Translations under genes and position numbers: made by a program | The notes under the pieces: model-generated | Told to the model about the DNA's origin: nothing | What the model saw: only the letters and a program-made list of their open reading frames with translations | The model's database searches: none | Shown here: piece after piece, positions 7,852 through 15,982 of the stretch | Numbering within the stretch: position 1 is the first letter of the stretch | How the letters are laid out: each line of letters opens with the position of its first letter | NCBI GenBank assembly: GCA_964427955.1 | Contig: CAYRWY010000042.1 | Location: 1-21,567 of the forward strand | Reading direction: 5' to 3' | Origin: JACRBK01 sp964427955 | GTDB lineage: Bacteria > Chloroflexota > Anaerolineae > Aggregatilineales > Aggregatilineaceae | Length of the DNA stretch: 21,567 bases

Positions 7852-10800
7852 CTAATTTGACGTACATAAAATGACGGACGGATCGCTTTCCAGCGGGTAG
7901 CATCCGGCAGGCGGGAGATACTGCCCGGTCGTGATCGTCACTTCCTCGCTGTAGGTGCTCAGCAGGTCGTTCGGCTGTCCTAACTCGGTATGGGCGAAAT
8001 AGCCGCACCGGTTCGCGGGCGTGAAGGTTTGCACGACGAAATAGTAGGGCGTCAAAGACGACAGCCCGGTCACCTCGCACGCGGACGCGGTTTTGTCCGC
8101 CGTCCGGCAGCCCTCGGTATACGGCCCGCCGGGCGTGGTCGCCACCAGCACCGCGTAGTAGCCGCCGTCGGCGGTGTAGGGGATCGGCGTCCAGGACACG
8201 CGCACCTGCACCGGATCGACCCGCTCGACCTGGACGTTCGACGGCGGGATGGTCTGCGTCTCGTCCCAGGTCGCATCAAAGGACTCCAGCCGGGCGATCA
8301 CGGCGGGATCGGAGGCGGTCAGCATGTTGTAGTCCACGCCGCTGGTGATATAGTAGCGGCGCAGCCGGGTTAGATTCGCGAAACTAGCGGGGATCTCGCC
8401 TTCCAACCGGTTGCAGGAGAGCGTCAGATCTTCGAGTTGGGTCAACTGGCCGATTTCGTCTGGGATGGGGCCGCTCAAATGATTTTGGGACAGCCAGAGG
8501 GAACCCAACCGGGTCAATTGGCCGATTTCCGGCGGGATCGGCCCTTCCAACTCGCAGCACAGGCTGAGAACGGTCAGGTTCGTCAGGCTGCCGACTTCCG
8601 GCGGGATCGAGCCGCTCAGGTGGCGACTCCACACGTAGAGCCGGGTCAGGTTGGACAACTGGGCATATTCCACCGGGATCGGGCCGCCCAGCCCCTCCGG
8701 CAGATCGCTGCCCAGCGCCAGGTATTCGAGATTCGTCAGGTTGGCGATCTCGACCGGCAGCGTCCCGGTCCAGTAATAGGCCATCAGGTCCAGGTGGGTC
8801 AGGGCCGTCAGATTGCCAATTTCCGGCGGGATCGGGCCTTCGAGCAGGTTGCCGTAGAGGTCCAGGTATTGGAGCTGCGCCAGCGTGGTCAGTTCGAGAG
8901 GCAGTCCCCCGGTCAGGCGGTTTTCTCCCAGGTCCAGCTTTTCCAGGTACGTCAACTGTCCCAGTTCGGGCGAGAGCGTGCCGGACAGCCAGCCCTGGGG
9001 ATAGGGATAGTCCCCGTGCAGTTGGAGTTCGGTGACGTGCCCCGCCGCGCAGACCACGCCGTTCCAATCCGCGCAGGGTGTCAGCGATTCCAGCCAGTCC
9101 CACATCAGGTGATCCTGCCGGAAATCGCCGCCGGGATTGGCGTCATAGAACGTCAGCAGCACCTCACACTCGCTGCGCGGAATCTCGCTCACGGCCTCGC
9201 AGAACACGCCGGGCGTCGTCACTTCGACCGAGGTTGTGTAGGCACTCCGCAGATAGTTCTGCTGCGGCCAGAAATCGCCCAGGGGATCGCTGTGCGCCGG
9301 GGTGTAGGTGCGCATGTCGAAATAGTAGGTCAGGCCGGGCAGCACCTCCACCGTGCAGCCGCTCGCCGTCTTGTCGGGCGTGATACACCCGACATGGTAC
9401 GGACCTTGCGGGTGGATCGCGTAACGGACCTCGTAGTATCCGCCGTCGCCGGTATAGGCAATCGGCGTCCAGGTCAAGTCGGCAGTGCGATCATCGCTCA
9501 AGCTCACCGCGAGATCGGTGGGCGGCAGGGTTTGGGTGCTCGACCACAGCGGCGAGTCGGTCCGGTCCAACAACGCCTGCACCGCCGGATCGTTCGTCCA
9601 CAGCATGTTGAAGGTCGTGCTGGCAATCTGAAGCTGCGTCAGATTCGCCAGTTCGGGCGGGATCTCCCCTTCCAGTTGGTTCGCCATCAGGTACAACCGG
9701 GTAAGCTGGCTCAGGTTGCCCAGTTCGGGCGGGATCGGCCCGCTCAGCCGGTTGCCATAAAGGTAGAGATGCGACAGGCCGGAGAGATTGCCCAACTGGG
9801 GCGGGATCGCGCCTGACAATTGGTTGGCCTGCAAATACAGAATGTCCAGGTGCGACAGATTCCCCAGTTCCGCCGGGATCGTCTCTCCCAGCCAGTTCTT
9901 ATCCAGCATCAACACCTGCAACAGGGCGAGATTGCCCAGCGTCGTCGGGATGCTGCCGCTGAGATCGTTGCTGCGCAGGCTCAGGTATTCCAGATTGGCG
10001 AGATCGCCCCACGACGAGGGGATCGTCCCGGTCAGCAGGTTATAGCCCAGATCGAGCTTTTTGAGGTGACCCAGGCTGCCCAGGCTGGCCGAAAGGCTGC
10101 CGGTCAGGTCATTTTCGGAAAGCGACAGGCTGGTCAGTTGGGACAGGTTGCCCAGTTCCGGCGGGATCGGCCCGCCCAGCCCGTTGTAATCCAGCCGCAG
10201 CGAGGTCACGTGCCCGTCGCGGCAGGTCACGCCATCCCAATAACATGCAGCCAGGCTTTGCAGCCAGTTAGTCGAATGCTTCCAGGTGGGACCGCCGGTC
10301 TGGTTGTACAGCGCCGTGAGGGCCAGACACTCGGCAGGCGGGATGGGGACGACCTCGTCACACGTGAACACCGGCCCGCCCGTCCTGACGGCGACTTCCG
10401 TCCCGTAGCTGCTCCACAGCTCGTTCTTTTGATCGTAATCACTGGGCGTGTAGGTGCGCACGGCGAAATAGTAGAGCGTCTGGGGCAGCAGTCCCTGAAC
10501 CCCGCACGTCGTTTTCCATTTGTTGGCGGTCACACAGCCCGAAGTATACGGCCCTCCCGGTGTACTGGCGTAACCCACCTCGTAGTAGCCATTGCCCTCC
10601 AGAAACCGGTCCCACGTGAGATCGACGCGCGACTGGTTGATGAAGTTCGGCGTAACCCCCGTGGGAGGCACCGTCTGCGTGAGTCGCCACTGCTTACTGA
10701 CCCGGTCCAGAAAGGCTATCAACGCCGGATCGGAGGCGGTGAGCATATTGTTCCACAAAAAGATCTTCTGTACCTGGGATAACTGCACCAGGGAGGACGG

Positions 10801-11364
10801 GACCTCTCCTGCGAGCATGTTGCTATACAGCGAGAGGAACGTCAGATTACTCAGATTGCCCAGCGTGCCGGGAATGCTGCCGCTCAGCCGGTTGTTCGAC
10901 AGACTGAGCGATGTGAGCGACGTCATCGTCCCCAGTTCGGGGGGAATCGCCCCCGTCAGTTCATTGCTGTCCAGATCTAACGATTGAAGAGGCAGACTCG
11001 TCAGCGCCAGGGGGATGGGGCCGCTTACTCTATTGGAAAACATCGTCAGGGACGTCACGTGTCCCCCGGTGCATTGAACGCCGCCCCAATAACAAGGGAA
11101 TGACGTTTGGAGCCATCTTGGTTTTGAAGTCCAGTGCGGGCCATCGGTCTCGTTGTAGAATGCCACCAGCGCGTCACATTCCGCGCGGGGGATGGTCGTG
11201 ACACTGTCGCAGATTCCGGCCAGGGCCGCCGGGCGCTGCTCCGGCGCAGGACGGCGGTCGGCGTGGACCAGATGAGGCCGGAGCGTCACGATCCCGCCCA
11301 ACAGCAGGAGGCCCACCAGGATAGAGCGCCAGGCATATCTGGAATTAAGCCAATTTTGCATCAT
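7852..11364 (-). CDS. Secreted three-module leucine-rich-repeat / fibronectin III protein
   Basis: The protein has 1170 residues. A signal peptide (hydrophobic core about 15-27, likely cleavage after VHA at 35) implies export. Three similar modules follow at about 52-328, 335-717 and 722-1146. Each has a Cys-containing cap (IPRAEC...ALVAFYN...W...C-W-GV-C), a run of plant-type LRRs (for example IPPELGNLSQLTSLSLS) and a fibronectin III-like domain (PPT...V-LTW...GYYEV...GPY...C...C...YYF-VRTYTP). About four to five LRRs are in module 1 and about eight or more in modules 2 and 3. There is no C-terminal membrane helix or sorting motif, so it is probably released or loosely bound. It is likely a binding or adhesion protein, with the ligand unknown. 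The modules look like internal duplications. The start codon lacks a strong ribosome binding site, and MM gives two possible starts. Confidence 0.88.
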   Translation of the reverse strand: MMQNWLNSRYAWRSILVGLLLLGGIVTLRPHLVHADRRPAPEQRPAALAGICDSVTTIPRAECDALVAFYNETDGPHWTSKPRWLQTSFPCYWGGVQCTGGHVTSLTMFSNRVSGPIPLALTSLPLQSLDLDSNELTGAIPPELGTMTSLTSLSLSNNRLSGSIPGTLGNLSNLTFLSLYSNMLAGEVPSSLVQLSQVQKIFLWNNMLTASDPALIAFLDRVSKQWRLTQTVPPTGVTPNFINQSRVDLTWDRFLEGNGYYEVGYASTPGGPYTSGCVTANKWKTTCGVQGLLPQTLYYFAVRTYTPSDYDQKNELWSSYGTEVAVRTGGPVFTCDEVVPIPPAECLALTALYNQTGGPTWKHSTNWLQSLAACYWDGVTCRDGHVTSLRLDYNGLGGPIPPELGNLSQLTSLSLSENDLTGSLSASLGSLGHLKKLDLGYNLLTGTIPSSWGDLANLEYLSLRSNDLSGSIPTTLGNLALLQVLMLDKNWLGETIPAELGNLSHLDILYLQANQLSGAIPPQLGNLSGLSHLYLYGNRLSGPIPPELGNLSQLTRLYLMANQLEGEIPPELANLTQLQIASTTFNMLWTNDPAVQALLDRTDSPLWSSTQTLPPTDLAVSLSDDRTADLTWTPIAYTGDGGYYEVRYAIHPQGPYHVGCITPDKTASGCTVEVLPGLTYYFDMRTYTPAHSDPLGDFWPQQNYLRSAYTTSVEVTTPGVFCEAVSEIPRSECEVLLTFYDANPGGDFRQDHLMWDWLESLTPCADWNGVVCAAGHVTELQLHGDYPYPQGWLSGTLSPELGQLTYLEKLDLGENRLTGGLPLELTTLAQLQYLDLYGNLLEGPIPPEIGNLTALTHLDLMAYYWTGTLPVEIANLTNLEYLALGSDLPEGLGGPIPVEYAQLSNLTRLYVWSRHLSGSIPPEVGSLTNLTVLSLCCELEGPIPPEIGQLTRLGSLWLSQNHLSGPIPDEIGQLTQLEDLTLSCNRLEGEIPASFANLTRLRRYYITSGVDYNMLTASDPAVIARLESFDATWDETQTIPPSNVQVERVDPVQVRVSWTPIPYTADGGYYAVLVATTPGGPYTEGCRTADKTASACEVTGLSSLTPYYFVVQTFTPANRCGYFAHTELGQPNDLLSTYSEEVTITTGQYLPPAGCYPLESDPSVILCTSN

Positions 11365-11403
11365 ACTAAATCCATTTAAATCCCACTTATACCCATTATG
11401 ACA

Positions 11404-11432
11404 ATTCTAGCTTGGTTATTTGCTCGGAACAA
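11404..11432 (-). promoter_or_regulatory. Sigma-70-type promoter for the LRR gene
   Basis: On the minus strand TTGTTC (-35, 11432-11427) and TAGAAT (-10, 11409-11404) are separated by 17 bases. The predicted start of transcription near 11397 gives a leader of about 33 bases before the LRR ATG at 11364. It lies just downstream of the tmRNA terminator, where a new promoter is expected. Confidence 0.5.
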
Positions 11433-11458
11433 TCGATGATTGGGCTACGCTAGGGGGG

Positions 11459-11500
11459 AAAAACATAACGCCGGTGGGGTGAGCACCGGCGTTATGTTTT
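11459..11500 (-). terminator. Intrinsic terminator of ssrA
   Basis: A 17-bp perfect stem (arms 11460-11476 and 11484-11500) with a 7-base loop. On the minus strand it ends in a run of five T. It begins one base after the tmRNA 3' CCA end and so fits as the ssrA terminator. Confidence 0.85.
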
Positions 11501-11501
11501 C

Positions 11502-11882
11502 TGGTGGAGGCGAGGGGAGTTGAACCCCTGTCTAGAAGATTCGACCACAAACGTCTACAAGCTTAGTCGGCTTATCAGTTTCGCGGGCGGCAACCCAAGC
11601 CAACCCAGGTTCGCCGCGCGCTAGCCGATAGTGTCTTTGTTACCCTATATCGGCTTCGGGGTAACGCACCCTGTCCTTTGTCACGCCTGCTTGCCACCCG
11701 GACAGGTACGGTTAGGGCAGACGGATGACCCGCAGGCCATCAGGTTGTCCGCTAGGCTTACGCAGCCATCGCGAGACGAGGAGTGCTCTTGGCACTTATG
11801 GTTTTGCTCTGGATTTACGAGGGTAGAGCGCCTCGGCTTGCAGTCTGAGGCCAGCCTCCCCTATCGAAGCCATGTCGCCCCC
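11502..11882 (-). ncRNA. ssrA: Transfer-messenger RNA (tmRNA)
   Basis: This RNA rescues stalled ribosomes by acting first as tRNA-Ala and then as a short mRNA for a degradation tag. The minus strand begins GGGGGCGACATGGCTTCGA and ends GGGGTTCAACTCCCCTCG plus CCTCCACCA. The ends pair as a 7-bp acceptor stem with one G-T pair, followed by CCA encoded in the gene. The T-arm GGGTTCAACTCCC is clear. The total length is 381 bases, usual for one-piece tmRNA. A strong -10 precedes it and an intrinsic terminator follows. The 3' end alone could be mistaken for a tRNA, but the paired 5' end lies 370 bases away and an open tag frame sits between. Confidence 0.95.
11758..11793 (-). other. tmRNA tag-peptide reading frame
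   Basis: After the ATAAGT resume context the frame reads AKSTPRLAMAA and then TAA. The resume codon is GCC. The tag is 11 residues and ends in Ala-Ala as expected for protease recognition. The usual ending -LAA is here -LAMAA. The boundaries rest on the resume context and the first in-frame stop. Confidence 0.8.
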
Positions 11883-11892
11883 TACTACTCTT

Positions 11893-11901
11893 ATTATAAC
11901 A
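11893..11901 (-). promoter_or_regulatory. Extended -10 promoter element of ssrA
   Basis: TGTTATAAT on the minus strand is a consensus TATAAT with the extended TG. It lies 10 bases before the mature 5' end of tmRNA, which leaves a leader of a few bases for RNase P to remove. No good -35 is seen, as is common with extended -10 promoters. Confidence 0.6.
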
Positions 11902-12009
11902 GGATTCAGAAGGGTTAAAATGGTGGAAATCTCAAAAAGATGTTAGAACGGAAACCATACGGTCAAACACGGAGAGTGCGCTGTACTCCGGCTCGAAAGG
12001 GGATCAGCC

Positions 12010-12459
12010 ATGCCACCAGCGCGTAAACCATCGGGCGGCCCGCGCGTCCCACGCGGCCCGCGTGTCGTCCCGTCGATTCCTGAAGTCTACAAGGGCGTGC
12101 AGTTCCGCTCACGGCTGGAAGTGCTGTTTGCCCAGGCCCTGGAACAGCGCCAGATCAAATGGACCTATGAGCCGGAGCGGATCGGCGGCGGGCGCTACCT
12201 GATCGACTTCTACCTACCCGATCTCAAGTGCTGGGTGGAGGTCAAAGGCCGCTTCGAGGCGCGCGACGACCTGCTGCTGCCGAATGCCGCCGGGCATCTG
12301 AAAGCCGAGCGCCACGAGCGGCTGTTCCTCTACATGAAGACCAAAGCCTACCGCGTCACCTGGAAAGGGTTCGAGCCGCTCTCGCTGGACGACTTCTGGC
12401 AGGCGATCCAACAGCCGCCCGACTCCGGTGACGAGCTGCGGCGGCCCGCCAAAGAATGA
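12010..12459 (+). CDS. PD-(D/E)XK nuclease-like protein, 149 aa
   Basis: The core fits a restriction-endonuclease-like fold. A helix has Glu37 in FRSRLEVLFAQAL, and a strand with Asp66 in RYLIDFYLPD is followed by WVEVKG with Glu77 and Lys79. The D...ExK spacing is right for a metal-dependent nuclease. The N-terminus is basic and Pro/Gly-rich (1-22), and may help bind DNA. AAAGGGGAT lies about 6 bases before the ATG. It is divergent from ssrA and overlaps the region just before sixA. No methylase, integrase or phage gene is next to it, so its role (DNA repair, phage remnant or other) is open. Nuclease activity is inferred from the motif only. Confidence 0.65.
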   Translation: MPPARKPSGGPRVPRGPRVVPSIPEVYKGVQFRSRLEVLFAQALEQRQIKWTYEPERIGGGRYLIDFYLPDLKCWVEVKGRFEARDDLLLPNAAGHLKAERHERLFLYMKTKAYRVTWKGFEPLSLDDFWQAIQQPPDSGDELRRPAKE

Positions 12460-12473
12460 TGGAGGACCTCACC

Positions 12474-12959
12474 ATGCGCGTTTATCTCGTCCGTCACGGC
12501 AAAGCCTCTCGCGATCCGTCCATCCCCACCGATGCCGAGCGCCCCTTGACCGGGCGCGGCAAATCCGACGCCGAGCAGTTGGCCCGCTGGGTGGCAGCCT
12601 CCGGGGCCGAAGTCCAGCAGATCCGGCACAGCGGCCTGCTGCGCGCGCGCCAGACTGCCGACATTTTTGGGCAGCACCTCCACCCGGCGGGCGGCGTGAT
12701 CGCCGTCGAGGGGCTGACCTACGAGGACCCGGTCGAGCCGCTGGCCGCATCGCTCGCGCTCGAAACGGACTCCGTGATATTCGTCGGGCACAACCCGTTC
12801 ATGGAGCAGTTGACCGGCCTGCTGCTGACCGGGGATGCCAGCCGGACGCCGGTGTCGTTCGGCACGTCGAGCACCGTCTGCCTGGAGCGGATCGAGGGCC
12901 AGTGGGTGCTCAAGTGGGCGCTGCACCGCGAGTTAGTCGGCGGCGGGGAGAAGGAATAA
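12474..12959 (+). CDS. sixA: Phosphohistidine phosphatase SixA family
   Basis: This histidine-phosphatase-superfamily protein of 161 residues is the same length as E. coli SixA. SixA removes phosphate from histidine in phosphotransfer proteins. The catalytic RHG is at 7-9 (YLVRHGKAS), the LTGRGKSDAEQ segment follows, LLRARQTA is the conserved Arg region, and the second catalytic His is in VGHNPFME. The ATG at 12474 is chosen because GGAGG at 12461-12465 lies eight bases upstream. An in-frame ATG at 12456 would add six residues but lacks a ribosome site. It starts 14 bases after the nuclease-like gene, so the two are probably cotranscribed. The true substrate is not known. Confidence 0.85.
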   Translation: MRVYLVRHGKASRDPSIPTDAERPLTGRGKSDAEQLARWVAASGAEVQQIRHSGLLRARQTADIFGQHLHPAGGVIAVEGLTYEDPVEPLAASLALETDSVIFVGHNPFMEQLTGLLLTGDASRTPVSFGTSSTVCLERIEGQWVLKWALHRELVGGGEKE

Positions 12960-12960
12960 A

Positions 12961-13060
12961 NNNNNNNNNNNNNNNNNNNNNNNNNNNNNNNNNNNNNNNN
13001 NNNNNNNNNNNNNNNNNNNNNNNNNNNNNNNNNNNNNNNNNNNNNNNNNNNNNNNNNNNN
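12961..13060. other. Assembly gap of 100 N
   Basis: Exactly 100 N, the usual placeholder for a scaffold join of unknown size. It hides the 3' end of glpC and whatever separates it from sixA. Any reading frame drawn across it is meaningless. Confidence 0.99.
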
Positions 13061-14349
13061 TTCCCGGCAGTCTGAAGGGGCGGCTGGTAGTGATCGACGG
13101 TCAGCCCGTACGCCTGGGCGACTAACTCCACCGGGTGGATCGTGGTGGCCCCGGTCAGTGACTTGATCTGCCAGCGGCAGGTCTCGGTATCGCAGACCAC
13201 CGTATCCGCCTTCGCCTCGTACACCTGCTGGGCAATCGGCCAGCCCATCGCCTCAGAGATGTCGCGCTTCTCCGCCTTGTACCCATACGTCCCGGCAATG
13301 CCGCAGCAGTCGGCGTCGATCTCCCAGCAGCGCAGGCCGGGGATCAGGTCCAGCACGTCCAGCGCCGGACGGCCCATGCCGTGCGCCTTCAACTGGCAGG
13401 GGGCGTGATAGGGTAATTCCCGCTCGATGGGCCGAAAATCGGTGGGCAGGCGGCCCTCGGCGTGCAGCTTCCACAGAAATTCCATGAAATCGTAGGTATT
13501 CGCCGCGACCAGCCGGGCATCGTCGTCTTCCAGGCCGAGCACGTGCTGGTAATCGCCCTTGATGGCCGTCATACAGCTTGCCGACGTGCCGACAATCGGA
13601 ATCCCGCGCCGGGCATAGTCGATCAAATAGTCGATATTCGTGCGGGCATAGCGCCGCGCCGCCTTGAAATCGCCGTTGGATTGGGCGGGCAGCCCGCAGC
13701 AGGTTTGCGGCGGGATTTCGACGTGCAGCCCGATGTGTTCCAGCACCGCGACCGCCAGCTTGCCGATGTGCGGCTCGTAGGTGTTGGTCGAGCAGCCGTG
13801 GAAATAGACCACGCGCAGCGCGTCCGACGCCGGTTCGGGGCGCGGATGCTGCTTGATCTGCTTCTTCCACCAACCGCGAAAGGTATAACCTGCCCAGCCG
13901 GGCAGCGGCCCGCGCGCGGAGACTTTGAACACCTTTTCCGCGATCAGGCGCAGTGCCCGCGTCCGCACGCCGAAATTCAGCAGCGGCGCGAAGGGCGTCC
14001 CCAACCGGCCCCATAACTCGTTGCGGCTCAAAAACCAGTTGCGCAACGACATGCCGTGCGTCTCGGTCAGGCGCGCTTTGGCCTGCGTGTTGATCTCCAT
14101 CACCTTGACGCCGTGCGGGCAAACCAGCGTGCAGATCCCGCAGCCGGAGCAGTAATCAATCGAGTGATCCGGCGATGGCTCGCCCGGCTCGCGCATCCGC
14201 TGCGCCTGCGGCCCGACGGTCTTGGGACCGGGAAACAGCGGGGTCACCGCTGCCACAGGGCACGCCGCCGTACAGATGTTGCACTTCAGGCAGTAATCGG
14301 CGGTGAACGGCGTGTGATCGATCAGGTGGAACTCGTTGGGATTCGCCAT
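13061..14349 (-). CDS. glpC: Anaerobic glycerol-3-phosphate dehydrogenase iron-sulfur subunit GlpC (3' end in gap)
   Basis: This subunit carries electrons from GlpAB to the membrane quinone pool. The 428 visible residues start with two [4Fe-4S] motifs, CLKCNICTAACP (C20, 23, 26, 30) and CSGCGICTLVCP (C67, 70, 73, 77). Two CCG domains follow, with TCCGLPAQ (216-218) and DCCGIAGTYG (347-349). The segment CDTETCRWQIKSLTGATTIHPVELVAQAYG matches the usual C-terminus, so only a few residues are lost in the gap. The start at 14349 has only a weak ribosome site. It lies 40 bases after the Nudix gene. Similar CCG proteins occur in glycolate oxidase and heterodisulfide reductase. glpA and glpB on the same strand settle the identity. 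Confidence 0.9.
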
Positions 14350-14389
14350 AAGTTGCTCAGTGATCAGTTTTCTAAGCGTCGGTCCAGAT

Positions 14390-15007
14390 TCAAAGACACG
14401 GCAAAAAGTCCAGCCAGGGACGCTGCGGCCCGGTGATTTCCGGCAGGGCGCTGACCGGCGACCAGAACAGCGTGAAGCGGTGCTGGTCGATGTCCACGGT
14501 CCAGCGCGGCGGCGTCTCCACCGGGCACACGAAATGGTAAAAATAACGCAGCGCCTGCCCGGCTAAGGTCTGCGCCGCGACCCAGCCGGTGATCTGGAAG
14601 CTGACGTACTGCGGGCGCAGGCTGTGATCGTATTCCTGGTAGGTCACCAGGGCGTAGCCGTTTGCCTGCCGCCCCTCACGCCGCACCATGATCCCTTTGC
14701 GAAGGTACGCCCAGTTGAAGCTGCCCGGATCGGGCCGGGCATACACCTGCGCGTCCGTCAGGGTAGCAGTATGCTGCTCCGGCCAGTGGTCCGCGCGTTG
14801 GCCCAGAAATCCGGCCAGGATCAGACCGCTCAGGCCGGTTTCTTCGGCGGCTTCGCGCTGCGCGGCGGCTTCCGGCGCTTCGCCGTCCTCGACCGTGCCC
14901 GCCGGGAACTGCACCCCGGCAAACGGATGCTCGAACAGCAGCAGCTCGCGCCCTCGCGCCGTCTCGCGGGTGACGATGGCGGTCACTTTTTCCAGGACGG
15001 ACGGCAC
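14390..15007 (-). CDS. Nudix hydrolase
   Basis: This protein hydrolyses a nucleoside-diphosphate-linked substrate, which is unknown. The Nudix box is complete at residues 37-59: G-x5-E, then REAAEETGL, which fits the consensus GX5EX7REUXEEXGU. It has 205 residues. The start is set at the GTG at 15007, where GGGAG lies about 10 bases upstream and which follows the preceding TAG by only two bases. A longer frame into the dehydratase gene gives Arg/Gly-rich nonsense. It sits between the dehydratase gene and glpC on the same strand. No reason for its presence in a glycerol-phosphate operon is visible. Confidence 0.85.
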   Translation of the reverse strand: MPSVLEKVTAIVTRETARGRELLLFEHPFAGVQFPAGTVEDGEAPEAAAQREAAEETGLSGLILAGFLGQRADHWPEQHTATLTDAQVYARPDPGSFNWAYLRKGIMVRREGRQANGYALVTYQEYDHSLRPQYVSFQITGWVAAQTLAGQALRYFYHFVCPVETPPRWTVDIDQHRFTLFWSPVSALPEITGPQRPWLDFLPCL

Positions 15008-15009
15008 GT

Positions 15010-15975
15010 CTACCCGGCTCCCAGCGCCCGGCGCATGTGCTCCAGCGACGTATTGCCGCCGGAACACACGATCCCGACCTTCTGCCCGGCCAGGTCGCCG
15101 CGCCGCGAATAGGCTGCCGCCAGCGACGCCGCCCCCGCCCCTTCGGCCAGGGTATGCGCGCGCTCGATCAGCCAGACCATCGCTTGCAGAATCTCCTCGT
15201 CGCTCACCAGCACGAAATCGTCGAGCTTGTCCCACAGGATCGCCTGCGGCAGATCGAAGGCCGATCCCGTCGCCAGCCCTTCGGCAAAGGTCTGGTTGGG
15301 CGCGGTCAGCAGCTTTTTCGCCTGCCAGGACTGGTAGCCCGCCGGAGAAGCCGCCGCCTGCACGGCGATCACGCGCGCTGCCGGGTGGATGGCTTTCGCG
15401 GCGATGCACGCCCCGGCGGCCCCGCTCCCCCCGCCCAGCGGCACGATAATGACGTCCAGGTCCGGTTCATCTTCGAACATCTCCAGGACTTCGGTGCCCA
15501 CGCCCGCGATCAACAGCGGCTCGTTCCCGGCGTGCACGTAGCGGTAGCCGTGCTGCTGCGCCAACTGCTCACAGTGGGCTTTGGCCTCGTCGAAGCGCGC
15601 GCCGTGAAAGATCACCTCGGCGCCCATACCCTGCATCGCGGCCACTTTGCCGGGATTCGCCCCTTCGGGCACGACGATGCGCACCCGCACGCCGAACAGC
15701 CGCCCGGCGTAGGCGATGGACTGGCCGTGATTCCCGGTGGACGCCGCGATCAGCCCGCGCGACCGTTCTTCAGGCGTGAGCCGCGAGACGAGGTTGATCC
15801 CGCCGCGCACCTTGAACGCGCCGATGGGCTGGTAATTCTCGTGCTTGATATACACTTCTGTCCCGACCAGCGCATCGATGGCGGGATAGCGGTGCAGCGG
15901 CGTAGGCCGCAGATAGGGACGGATGCGCTGCTGGGCGCTCAAAATGTCCTGAAAGGTGGGCCACTCGTTCGTCAT
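15010..15975 (-). CDS. PLP-dependent threonine dehydratase-like enzyme
   Basis: This is a fold-type II PLP enzyme of 321 residues, of the threonine/serine ammonia-lyase type without a regulatory ACT domain. The PLP lysine is Lys55 in GAFKVRGG. STGNHGQ (80-85) binds the substrate carboxylate. GGGSGAAG (181-188) is the phosphate loop, and SGGNTS is at 305-310. The ATG at 15975 is chosen: GAGG is 5 bases upstream and the glpB stop is 7 bases before. An upstream ATG at 16053 would lie inside glpB. Catabolic threonine dehydratase (TdcB-like), serine racemase and hydroxyectoine-pathway EutB all look alike, so the substrate is left open. Confidence 0.85.
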   Translation of the reverse strand: MTNEWPTFQDILSAQQRIRPYLRPTPLHRYPAIDALVGTEVYIKHENYQPIGAFKVRGGINLVSRLTPEERSRGLIAASTGNHGQSIAYAGRLFGVRVRIVVPEGANPGKVAAMQGMGAEVIFHGARFDEAKAHCEQLAQQHGYRYVHAGNEPLLIAGVGTEVLEMFEDEPDLDVIIVPLGGGSGAAGACIAAKAIHPAARVIAVQAAASPAGYQSWQAKKLLTAPNQTFAEGLATGSAFDLPQAILWDKLDDFVLVSDEEILQAMVWLIERAHTLAEGAGAASLAAAYSRRGDLAGQKVGIVCSGGNTSLEHMRRALGAG

Positions 15976-15982
15976 TTGTCCT

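Noticed and set aside
8437..9816. A 459-codon open frame on the + strand, antisense to the LRR gene
   Set aside because: It mirrors the repeats of the LRR gene, is rich in Gln, Arg and Gly with no recognisable domain, and arises from GC-rich codon bias opposite a real gene.
7852..11364. The LRR repeats considered as a possible CRISPR or tandem DNA repeat array
   Set aside because: The periodicity is that of about 24-residue protein repeats with diverged DNA. There are no identical repeats with unique spacers.
11502..11600. A tRNA-like 3' end with T-arm and CCA
   Set aside because: No D-arm or anticodon arm of normal size is adjacent. The matching acceptor 5' strand lies 370 bases away, so it is part of tmRNA.
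11631..11918. A 95-codon + strand frame
   Set aside because: It lies opposite the tmRNA gene, whose ends, tag and terminator are all clear.
12910..13075. Open frames running across the N gap from both sides
   Set aside because: The N bases give no information, and the gap length is a placeholder.
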